From Streptomyces spinosisporus (GTDB lineage: Bacteria; Actinomycetota; Actinomycetes; Streptomycetales; Streptomycetaceae), in assembly GCF_022698145.1 (NCBI RefSeq), contig NZ_JALDAX010000008.1:124001-188000 (forward strand): DNA of 64,000 nt. The letters run 5' to 3'. Made by a program: the position numbers and the translations under genes. The notes below the pieces were generated by a model. That model had not been told where the DNA came from, ran no database searches, and worked only from the letters and a program-made list of their open reading frames with translations. The first letter of the stretch is position 1, and each line of letters begins with the position of its first letter. Of the stretch, positions 7,916 through 14,740 are shown piece after piece.

Positions 7916-8920
7916 TCAGGGCCGTTCGCCGGACGCCCCCTGCCCGTACGGGACGGAGAGGACGTCGACGGCGTCCTTGAGGGTCGGCGGCCGGTGCATC
8001 CCGCGGGCGTGCGGGCCGGACCAGCCGGGCCCGCCGAGCACGACCAGGGGGCGGCCGCGCGCGCCCTTCACCCCCCACTGGGTGCCCGCGACGTGCCGGG
8101 CCAGCGGCAGGCTCGCCGTGGAGCGCGCCTGCGCCCACAGCACCACGGCGGACGGCCCGAGCCGCTGCACCGCCGTGCCGAGCGCCTCCGCGGGTACGGC
8201 GGCTCCGAACATGCGCGTGGGCAGGCGCAGTTCACCCAGGACGGCGTTGAGCGCCTCGATCGGCAGGGTGTGCTGCTCGCCCGGAACGCAGGCCAGGACG
8301 ACGGGCCCGGTCACCGACGCGTCGGCCGCCGCCGAGGGGCGCGGGGTGCTGCGCCGCAGGGTGGTGGACACGTGCCAGGACAGCAGATGCTCCACCTCGA
8401 CATAGCGGTCGCCGGACGAGGCCCACTTGCGTCCCACCGCGTGCAGGGTCGGCACCATCACCTCCTGCCAGGCTACGGCGACGCCGTACTGCTCGACGGC
8501 GGCGGCCAGTTGGTCCTCCAGGGCCGGTGCGTCCATCCGCACGGCGGCGCGGGCCAGCCCCCGGCACTCCTGGCGGACGTCGCCGAGCGGCAGCGTGCCG
8601 GACGCCTTCGAACGGTCCCGCGCCGGCGACGCCACGGGCGGGTTTTCCCGAGGGAGCACACCGGCCGACTCCTTGGCGGCGCGGGCCGCCTCCGCGGGCG
8701 GCACCCCCGACGAGGTCAGCCGGCACATCGCCTCCAGCATCGCCACGTCCTGCGGGGTCCAGCGGCGGTGCCGTCCGTCGGCGCGGACGGCGGGCCCGAT
8801 GCCGTAGCGGCGGTCCCAGGAGCGCAGCGTGGTGGGCGACACCCCCAGCCGACGGGCGACGGCTCCGGTGGTGAGGGACACGTCCGGCGTGGAGTCCCCG
8901 GTATCGGACGAGCGGCTCAT
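7916..8920 (-). CDS. litR: Adenosylcobalamin-dependent light-responsive MerR regulator LitR
   Basis: 334 residues. Residues 14-80 form a MerR winged helix (LTTGAVARRLGVSPTTLRSWDRRYGI); residues 110-320 form a CarH/LitR-type cobalamin-binding module. W166 followed by E177-H178 resembles the Wx9EH signature of CarH, with one extra residue here, and H217 in PGEQHTLP corresponds to the lower cobalt ligand. In CarH and LitR proteins the dark adenosylcobalamin form represses, and light releases it. It is divergent from the sigma factor litS across 126 bases, as in known Streptomyces lit loci, and probably represses litS. ATG start at 8920. Confidence 0.87.
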   Translation of the reverse strand: MSRSSDTGDSTPDVSLTTGAVARRLGVSPTTLRSWDRRYGIGPAVRADGRHRRWTPQDVAMLEAMCRLTSSGVPPAEAARAAKESAGVLPRENPPVASPARDRSKASGTLPLGDVRQECRGLARAAVRMDAPALEDQLAAAVEQYGVAVAWQEVMVPTLHAVGRKWASSGDRYVEVEHLLSWHVSTTLRRSTPRPSAAADASVTGPVVLACVPGEQHTLPIEALNAVLGELRLPTRMFGAAVPAEALGTAVQRLGPSAVVLWAQARSTASLPLARHVAGTQWGVKGARGRPLVVLGGPGWSGPHARGMHRPPTLKDAVDVLSVPYGQGASGERP

Positions 8921-8936
8921 GAAGTGACTATACGAC

Positions 8937-8956
8937 GCACAAACAATGCGAGTTGA
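8937..8956. promoter_or_regulatory. Candidate light-response element in the litR-litS intergenic region
   Basis: The AT-richer stretch GCACAAACAATGCGAGTTGA lies just upstream of litR. A related string, GCGCACAATGCGGTTGAG, occurs at 10325-10342 before the SPW gene. On the minus strand TATAGT at 8934-8929 could be a litR -10 box. A LitR or LitS site is possible, but I have no defined consensus for either. Confidence 0.3.
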
Positions 8957-9046
8957 TGACCTTTCATCCCGGCTCCGACCATGTGCGCACCCGTCACCGG
9001 GCAGGGGACGCCCGGCGCCGACGCGTCGACGTGAGGAGCCGTCGTC

Positions 9047-9682
9047 ATGAGCCCGCAGCGCAGTGCCATCGCCCGGACCCCCGCGGTGTCACGACGGGAA
9101 CCGGCATCCCGGTTACCCGAGTCGGCTCCGGTGGAGGCGTCGCTCGCCGACGAGGACCTCGCCCGTGGCCTCGCCGCGGGTGACGAGGGTTGTCTGGAGG
9201 CGGCGTACCACCGCTGGTCGGCCCTGGTGTACACGCTGGCCCGGCGCTCCCTGGGCGACGCCAAGGAGGCGGAGGACGTCACCCAGCAGGTGTTCCTCGG
9301 AGTGTGGCGCGGGCACGGGGGCTTTTGTCCCGACCGCGGCACGCTGGGCGGCTGGATCGTCGGCATCACCAAGCGCAAGATCGCCGACGCGCTCTCCGCC
9401 CGTACCCGCCGGCTGGCCGTGGTGGCCTCCGCCGGCTCCTCGCTGGTTCTGGCCGACCCCGCCGTCCGGCAGCCCGACACGGCGCTCGACCGCGTCCTCG
9501 TCCTGCACGAACTGGCCAAGCTGCCCTCCGCCCAGCAGCGGGTGCTGCGGCTGGCCTTCTACGAGGACCTCACGCAGACGCAGATCGCGGAACTCACCGG
9601 ATGGCCGCTCGGCACGGTGAAGAGTTACGCCCGCCGCGGCCTTCACCAGTTGCGGCGTTGCCTCCAGCAGGAGTGCATCTGA
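9047..9682 (+). CDS. litS: ECF sigma factor LitS
   Basis: 211 residues with sigma region 2 (LARGLAAGDEGCLEAAYHRW, then AKEAEDVTQQVFLGVW) and region 4 (SAQQRVLRLAFYEDLTQTQIAEL, then GTVKSYARRGLHQL). Its position divergent from litR and before an anti-sigma-like gene identifies it as the light-induced sigma factor that drives carotenoid and photolyase genes in related species. GAGGAGCC precedes the ATG. Codon 23 (9113-9115) is TTA, the rare leucine codon read by the bldA tRNA, so translation may be limited to later growth. No crt genes are visible in this window, so photolyase and its neighbours are the nearest candidate targets. Confidence 0.85.
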   Translation: MSPQRSAIARTPAVSRREPASRLPESAPVEASLADEDLARGLAAGDEGCLEAAYHRWSALVYTLARRSLGDAKEAEDVTQQVFLGVWRGHGGFCPDRGTLGGWIVGITKRKIADALSARTRRLAVVASAGSSLVLADPAVRQPDTALDRVLVLHELAKLPSAQQRVLRLAFYEDLTQTQIAELTGWPLGTVKSYARRGLHQLRRCLQQECI

Positions 9683-9769
9683 GACCCCGCACACCTCATT
9701 CGCACCTCTTTTCGATGCAGAAACAGTGCGCTCTCAGGGCACACGAGCTACGGCAGGGGAAGGTGGCGG

Positions 9770-10222
9770 ATGTCAGGCCCGTACGAGAACGGTCATGTCC
9801 CGCCGGACGTCCTCGCGGCGATCGCGCTCGACGGCAACCGGCTGCACCGGTCCACGGAGATCGTCGCGGCCGAGGAGCACGTGACCGTGTGCGTGCAGTG
9901 CAGTACCGCGCTGGCCGGACTGCTGCGGGCCGTGGCGGCCGGCCGCGGTGCGGAACCGGACGACGCCTCGACCGAGCCTCCTTCCCGGGTGTGGGCGGCA
10001 GTCACCGAACGGCTGCGCGCACAAGGCGGTTCGGCTCAGAAGCACGGCGGAGGACGCACCTCCGCCGTCCCTTTCGTCGTACGGCTCCTCGCGGCGGCGG
10101 CCGGGGTCCTGGTGCTCGCCCGTCTGTGCCGAAGACTTCCGCTGTACCGAAGATTTCCGCGCCGTGGCGCATCCGCCGTCCCGTCCACGCGGGAAGTGCC
10201 AGTGAGTCGGGGAGCCGGCTGA
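9770..10222 (+). CDS. Anti-sigma factor-like membrane protein, partner of LitS
   Basis: 150 residues. H37-x3-C41-x2-C44 is a zinc-finger anti-sigma signature (zf-HC2/ZAS type). A hydrophobic helix at about residues 105-122 (PFVVRLLAAAAGVLVLARL) would anchor it in the membrane, with a short basic tail outside. GGGGAAGG precedes the ATG. The gene starts 87 bases after litS on the same strand, the usual layout of an ECF sigma factor with its inhibitor. Function as an inhibitor of LitS is inferred from motif and position. A dyad terminator follows at 10259. Confidence 0.65.
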   Translation: MSGPYENGHVPPDVLAAIALDGNRLHRSTEIVAAEEHVTVCVQCSTALAGLLRAVAAGRGAEPDDASTEPPSRVWAAVTERLRAQGGSAQKHGGGRTSAVPFVVRLLAAAAGVLVLARLCRRLPLYRRFPRRGASAVPSTREVPVSRGAG

Positions 10223-10258
10223 AGGACCCCACCGGCCGGGACCCCTCTCTCCCCGACG

Positions 10259-10290
10259 GCCCCCGGGGAGCGTCGGCGCTCCCCGGGGGC
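10259..10290 (+). terminator. Strong hairpin after the anti-sigma-like gene
   Basis: Perfect 14-bp stem, left arm GCCCCCGGGGAGCG, loop TCGG, right arm complementary. It separates the litS unit from the SPW gene. Confidence 0.75.
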
Positions 10291-10403
10291 GCGGCCCTGA
10301 CCTCTACACATAAGGGAAAAATAAGCGCACAATGCGGTTGAGCGGCGCTTTACCGCACACCGCACCAGACGCGGTCGGGCCTGCGAGGAAAAGGAGACGA
10401 GCC

Positions 10404-10844
10404 ATGGCCGATGTCTCGCACACCAGAGGGGACATCACCAGTCACCCTGATGTTTCCGAAATGCGGGCGCGCTACGCCCGTATGCTCGGCGGTCGGGATG
10501 TGGCGCTCGTGGACGGGCCGGTGTTCCTGCTCGGCCTGTACTGCGCAGCATCCCCCTGGATACTCCACTACACGACGAGCCAGCCCCCGCTCGTGACCCA
10601 CAACCTGATCGTGGGCATCGCGATCGGTCTGCTGGCCCTCGGATTCACCCGGGCCCCGGAGCGCATGTACGGCCTCAGCTGGGCGTTCTGCGCGGTGGGC
10701 ATCTGGATGATCATCGCGCCTTGGGTGGTCGGCACCAGCCCCGACACCGGCGTCGTCCTGAACAACATCATCATCGGCGCCCTGGCCGTGGTCCTCGGGC
10801 TGATGTGCGCCGTCACGGCGGCGAGGAGCACGCCCAAGCCCTAG
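10404..10844 (+). CDS. SPW repeat membrane protein
   Basis: 146 residues with two copies of the SPW repeat: ASPWILHYTTSQPP followed by a hydrophobic helix, and APWVVGTSPDTG followed by NNIIIGALAVVLGL. Four membrane helices are expected. The cytosolic N-terminus is about 40 residues. AAGGAGACGAGCC gives a good ribosome site for the ATG. Function of the family is unknown; it is common in actinobacteria. An AT-rich stretch with the ACAATGCG string upstream (10325-10342) resembles the litR-litS intergenic sequence, so light control is possible but unproven. Confidence 0.8.
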   Translation: MADVSHTRGDITSHPDVSEMRARYARMLGGRDVALVDGPVFLLGLYCAASPWILHYTTSQPPLVTHNLIVGIAIGLLALGFTRAPERMYGLSWAFCAVGIWMIIAPWVVGTSPDTGVVLNNIIIGALAVVLGLMCAVTAARSTPKP

Positions 10845-10870
10845 GGAGCAGGCCGGGAACGAATGACGGA

Positions 10871-10903
10871 AGGGCCGGTCCGGGCACAGGGCGGACCGGC
10901 CCT
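10871..10903. terminator. Bidirectional terminator between SPW and ArsR-SRPBCC genes
   Basis: 12-bp perfect stem (AGGGCCGGTCCG / CGGACCGGCCCT) around a nine-base loop, with TTT after the right arm. Confidence 0.8.
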
Positions 10904-10940
10904 TTGGCCGTCCCCGCCTCGGCTTCCGAGCATCCCGGCC

Positions 10941-11714
10941 TCAGTGGCCGGGGACGGCCCACGGCTCCTGGGGCAGCGGACTGCCGGTCTCCAGAAGGGA
11001 CTTGAGGTTCGACAGCACGGCCGGCCAGCCGCCGGAGACATCGGCGAACTCGCCCTCGTCCCTGAGGTCCTCATGGGTCACCGTGAGGCGGACGATGTCC
11101 TCGTGCGGCCGGATGTCGAAGGTGACACGGGAGTGCACGTCCTCCCGTTCCTCGTCCTCCGGCGCGGCCCAGGTGGTGACCAGACGGGTCGGTCGCTCGC
11201 TCTCCACGACCTTGCCGACGACGTCGGCGATGCCCGAACCGTCCGTCCGGACGTGCTCCCAGCGCGAGCCGCGCTGCCAGTCCGAGACATTGCTGTGGCC
11301 CCAGTAGGCGGCGGTCAGCTCGGCGTCGGTGAGGGCGTCCCAGACCTTCTCGGGGGTGCTGCGGATATAGGTGACGTAGACGAATGTGGGCTTGTCGCTC
11401 ATGGTGGTGGCTTCCTCGGCTTGTCGCTTCACCGCGCTCAGCGCGCTCAGGCGCGGGCGCTCGAACTTGTCGATCCACCGCTCCTGGATCTCGTGGAGCG
11501 GGACCGGGTTGAGGTAGTGCAGCTTCTCCCTCCCCCGCCGCACGGTGCTGACCAGGTTCGCCTCCTCCAGGACGCCCAGGTGCTGGGTCACCGACTGGCG
11601 CGTCATGGCGATGCGCGCACACAGCTCGCCCAGCGTCTGCCCGTTCTCCTCGTGCAGCCGGTCGAGCAACCGCCTGCGCGTCTCGTCGGCCAGCGCCTTG
11701 AAGACCTTGTCCAT
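10941..11714 (-). CDS. Fused ArsR-type repressor and SRPBCC (AHSA1-like) protein
   Basis: 257 residues in one open frame. Residues 1-100 are an ArsR winged helix (MDKVFKALADETRRRLLDRL, then MTRQSVTQHLGVLEEANLV). Residues 105-257 are an AHSA1/START-type lipid or ligand-binding fold (YIRSTPEKVWDALTDAELTAAYWG). These two proteins are usually encoded by adjacent, coupled genes; here no stop separates them. An internal ATG (MSDKPTF) has GAGGAAG upstream, so a separate SRPBCC product could also be made. The protein probably represses its own gene through the palindrome at 11749-11768. The inducing ligand is unknown. Confidence 0.8.
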   Translation of the reverse strand: MDKVFKALADETRRRLLDRLHEENGQTLGELCARIAMTRQSVTQHLGVLEEANLVSTVRRGREKLHYLNPVPLHEIQERWIDKFERPRLSALSAVKRQAEEATTMSDKPTFVYVTYIRSTPEKVWDALTDAELTAAYWGHSNVSDWQRGSRWEHVRTDGSGIADVVGKVVESERPTRLVTTWAAPEDEEREDVHSRVTFDIRPHEDIVRLTVTHEDLRDEGEFADVSGGWPAVLSNLKSLLETGSPLPQEPWAVPGH

Positions 11715-11743
11715 CCCGGAGTCACTGCCTGATCGCACACTCC

Positions 11744-11773
11744 AAGTTATGCAGGCATTTGCCTGCATGTCAA
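11744..11773 (-). promoter_or_regulatory. Promoter with ArsR operator in the spacer
   Basis: On the minus strand TTGACA (11773-11768) and TAACTT (11749-11744) are 18 bases apart. The spacer is filled by a near-perfect dyad, ATGCAGGCAT/TTGCCTGCAT on the plus strand (11749-11768; nine of ten positions pair). A repressor there would exclude RNA polymerase directly. Confidence 0.75.
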
Positions 11774-11872
11774 TGCCGGGAGGTCCCGGGGACCGCACAC
11801 CTCCCGTGCTTCCCCGAGAACTCCCGCGAAGGTCTTCAGGACCGGCAGGCCGCGACCTGCGCGGCCGCGGTT

Positions 11873-13327
11873 CTACGCGCTCGCCGGTGACGCGTCCGGT
11901 TCCGTGGGGGTGAGGAACTCCTCCGCGATCTCCTTCTCGCCGAACGGCCACACCTTCTCGAAGCGCGCCCAGAGCACGAACGCCACGCAGCCGAGGGCGA
12001 GCCAGGCCAGTGACCACTCGATGGGATGGCGGCCCGGCGAGTTCTTGTCCGCGTAGCCGTAGATCACGCACCAGCCGACGAAGGCGATGATGCTCGGCAC
12101 CGGGTAGAGCCACATGCGGTACGGCCGGCGCAGCGTCGGCTGGCGTTTGCGCAGCACCGTCAGGGCGACGATCTGGGCGAGCGCCTGGACGATCACCATC
12201 ACCGTCGTCAGCAGCTGGATCAGCGTCGCCAGATCCGTGTGCCGGCCGATCAGGAAGCCCACGGCCGTGATCACGCCCATCGTCGCGAGACCCAGCATCG
12301 GGAAGCGGTGCCTGGGGTGCAGCTTGGCGTAGGGCCGGAAGAAGACGCGCTCGCGTGCCGCGTCGTAGGGCACGCGCGAGCCGCCCAGCAGGCCGGTGAA
12401 GACCGAGGCGAAGGCCGTGATCAGGATGAGGACGGTGACCGTGTCGGCGGCGCCCTTGCCCCAGGTCTCCTCCAGCACCGCCGACGCCACCGAGGTGGAC
12501 GCGATGTCCTTGGCGTCGGTCATGCGGTGCCAGTCGATGACCCCGAGCGTGCCGATCTGCAGCAGCAGATAGATCGCCATGATGCCGAGGATGGAGAAGA
12601 CGATCGAGCGCGGCAGCACCCGTCCCGGGTTCTTGATCTCGGCGCCCATGTAGGCCGTCGTGTTGTAGCCGAGGTAGTCGTAGATGCCGATGGTCAGGCC
12701 GCCCGCGAAGCCGAGCCAGAAGTGGTCGCTCGTCAGGTCGAAGGCGTGTGCCGGGTAGGTGAAGGCGAGGTGCGCGCTGAAGTCCGTCGCCGCGGCGACG
12801 ATGACCAGCAGCACGGAGGTGATCATGATCGCCCACAGCACGGCGGTGAGCCGGGCGATGTGCTCGATGCCCCGCCACAGCAGCAGGATGACCAGCGCGA
12901 TGACGCCGAGGCCGATCAGGTCGCCGGACGTCTGGCCGAGATCGGGCGCGAGATACCCGAGGTACTGGACGAAGCCGACCACGCCGGTCGACATGATCAG
13001 CGGGATGAACAGCATCGCCGTCCAGACGAACAGGAACGGCATGAGCCGCCCCGTGCGGTACTGGAAGGCCTGGCGCAGATAGACGTAGCTGCCGCCGGAG
13101 CCGGGCATCGCCGCGCCCATCTCGGCCCACACCAGTCCGTCGCAGAGCGCGAGCAGCGCGCCCGCGACGAAGCCGATGACCGCCTGCGGGCCGCCGAACG
13201 CCGCGACCATCAGCGGGATGGTGACGAACGGCCCGATGCCGCACATCTGGCTCATGTTGATGGTGGTGGCCTGGAACAGGCCGACGCGACGGACGAAGCC
13301 ACCGGTGGGTGGCGGACTAGCGGACAT
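11873..13327 (-). CDS. APC-superfamily amino acid/polyamine-type permease
   Basis: 484 residues with about 12 hydrophobic helices. The N-terminal VGLFQATTINMSQMCGIGPFV and AEMGAAMPGSGGSYVYLRQAF are signature segments of APC permeases. The protein sits in the plasma membrane and should take up a small cationic or neutral amine/amino acid; the substrate cannot be read. CAGGAGACCTC gives a good ribosome site. It is divergent from the ROK regulator across 125 bases that hold a ROK operator-like motif (13391-13411) also found before csxA, so it may be co-regulated with glucosaminidase and import an amino compound. Confidence 0.8.
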   Translation of the reverse strand: MSASPPPTGGFVRRVGLFQATTINMSQMCGIGPFVTIPLMVAAFGGPQAVIGFVAGALLALCDGLVWAEMGAAMPGSGGSYVYLRQAFQYRTGRLMPFLFVWTAMLFIPLIMSTGVVGFVQYLGYLAPDLGQTSGDLIGLGVIALVILLLWRGIEHIARLTAVLWAIMITSVLLVIVAAATDFSAHLAFTYPAHAFDLTSDHFWLGFAGGLTIGIYDYLGYNTTAYMGAEIKNPGRVLPRSIVFSILGIMAIYLLLQIGTLGVIDWHRMTDAKDIASTSVASAVLEETWGKGAADTVTVLILITAFASVFTGLLGGSRVPYDAARERVFFRPYAKLHPRHRFPMLGLATMGVITAVGFLIGRHTDLATLIQLLTTVMVIVQALAQIVALTVLRKRQPTLRRPYRMWLYPVPSIIAFVGWCVIYGYADKNSPGRHPIEWSLAWLALGCVAFVLWARFEKVWPFGEKEIAEEFLTPTEPDASPASA

Positions 13328-13390
13328 GAGGTCTCCTGAAGCACCGGGCGCTGGGCTGCCCGTGGCCGGCCCGGCAAGGCTGTTGGCCGA

Positions 13391-13411
13391 TAAAGTTAAG
13401 GAGCCTTACTA
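13391..13411. promoter_or_regulatory. ROK operator-like site 1
   Basis: Read on the minus strand, 17 of 21 bases match the site at 14701-14721, including the identical ends TAGTAA and AACTTTA. It lies between the permease and the ROK regulator. Confidence 0.6.
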
Positions 13412-13452
13412 GATGCGTCAAGAGGTCCCCACCGATACGTGAGAATGGTGCG

Positions 13453-14637
13453 ATGCCAGCCAGTGACGCCGTAGACCAGCAGGCACAGCCCTGGAACCGC
13501 AGACGGCTGCGCAGCACCAACGAGCGTCTGCTGCTCGACCGGCTGCGCAGCGGCGGCGCCGCGTCACGCGCCCAACTGGCCCGCGACACCGGCCTGTCCA
13601 AGCCCACGGTCTCCAGCGCGCTGGCCGCACTGGAGAAGGCGGGACTGGTCCGCGAGGTCGGCACGCTCGCCCCCGAGCGCGGTCGCACCGCCGTCCTGTA
13701 CGCGCCGGACCCCGCGGCCGGCCATGTCCTCGGCATCGACGTCGGCCGCAGCTGGCTGCGGATCGCCGTGGCCGACCTGGACGGCTCCGTGGTCGCCCGC
13801 TCCGACGTGCGCAATCGCGCGCGCAGTTCGGGCGCGATGGCGGAGCTGGTGGTGTCCACCGCCCGCCAGGTGGTCTCCGGCTCGGGCGTGGCCCCCGACG
13901 AGGTGGTGCACGCGGTGGTGGGCACACCCGGCGTCTACGACGAGAAGCAGCGCCGGGTCCGGTACGCGATGCATCTGCCGGGCTGGGGCCGGGCCGGGCT
14001 CTTCGACCGGATGCGCAAGGAGCTGGGCGTGCCCCTGGAGGTGCACAACGACGCGAATCTGGCGGCCCTCGGCGAGTACACCTACGGCGTCGGCGCCGGC
14101 AACAGGCTGTTCGCGTACATCCTGATCGGCACCGGTCTCGGCATGGGCGTGGTCAGCGAGGGGCGGCTGTTCACGGGGGCGCACGGGCTGGCCGGTGAGA
14201 TCGGGTTCCTGCCGTGGCCGGGGCTGCAGAAGCCCGACCGGCTGGAGGACGCCGTGTCCGGGGTGGCCGTCGTGGAGGCGGCGCGCAGGTTCGGGATGAG
14301 CGGGCAGCTCACCGCGAAGGACGTGTTCGACGCGGCCCGGCAGGGCAACGACGCCGCGGTCCGGGCGGTCCGGCTGGAGGGCGAGCGCATCGCCCACACC
14401 GTGGCGGCCGCCGCGGCGGTGCTCGACCCGGATCTGGTGGTCCTCGGCGGCGGCGTGGCCCACAGCGTGGATCTGCTGCTCACCCCGGTGCGCGACAACC
14501 TGAAGGCGCTCACCCCTCTGCGCCCCAAGGTCGCGCCGAGTCGGCTCGGCGAGGACGCGGTACTGCTGGGCGCCGTGGCCACCGCGCTCGGGACGGCACG
14601 GGACGTGGTGTTCGAGCGCCGCTCGGCCGTGTCCTGA
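13453..14637 (+). CDS. ROK-family transcriptional regulator
   Basis: 394 residues. The N-terminal winged helix is RAQLARDTGLSKPTVSSALAALEKAGLV; the rest is the ROK sugar-kinase-like fold with the phosphate loop LGIDVGRSWLRIAVADLDG, IGTGLGMGVV and LDPDLVVLGGGVAHS. The zinc motif CxCGxxGC usual in ROK proteins is absent after AHGLAGEIGFLP, so it is a regulator with an altered metal site rather than a kinase. Downstream csxA suggests that the effector is glucosamine or a chitosan-derived amino sugar. The shared operator motif supports control of itself, the permease and csxA. Confidence 0.85.
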   Translation: MPASDAVDQQAQPWNRRRLRSTNERLLLDRLRSGGAASRAQLARDTGLSKPTVSSALAALEKAGLVREVGTLAPERGRTAVLYAPDPAAGHVLGIDVGRSWLRIAVADLDGSVVARSDVRNRARSSGAMAELVVSTARQVVSGSGVAPDEVVHAVVGTPGVYDEKQRRVRYAMHLPGWGRAGLFDRMRKELGVPLEVHNDANLAALGEYTYGVGAGNRLFAYILIGTGLGMGVVSEGRLFTGAHGLAGEIGFLPWPGLQKPDRLEDAVSGVAVVEAARRFGMSGQLTAKDVFDAARQGNDAAVRAVRLEGERIAHTVAAAAAVLDPDLVVLGGGVAHSVDLLLTPVRDNLKALTPLRPKVAPSRLGEDAVLLGAVATALGTARDVVFERRSAVS

Positions 14638-14662
14638 CCAATTGCCGCCCCGGCCGCGGTGA

Positions 14663-14691
14663 TTGACACCTTCCCCTCGGCGCCCTAGCGT
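14663..14691 (+). promoter_or_regulatory. csxA promoter
   Basis: TTGACA (14663-14668), 17-base spacer, TAGCGT (14686-14691). The ROK operator-like dyad begins ten bases downstream, where a bound repressor would block initiation or early elongation. Confidence 0.65.
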
Positions 14692-14700
14692 GACCTGCAT

Positions 14701-14721
14701 TAGTAAAGTTTCCTAACTTTA
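14701..14721. promoter_or_regulatory. ROK operator-like site 2
   Basis: Contains the dyad TAAAGTT-TCCT-AACTTTA (14704-14721), close to operators known for Streptomyces ROK regulators (GTTTCCTAA core). Confidence 0.7.
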
Positions 14722-14740
14722 CGAAGGGGCTGGAGCCTCC

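Noticed and set aside
10941..13244. Single 767-codon leftward frame
   Set aside because: Its upstream two thirds are the shifted-frame shadow of the APC permease gene; only the last 257 codons (ArsR-SRPBCC) are real.
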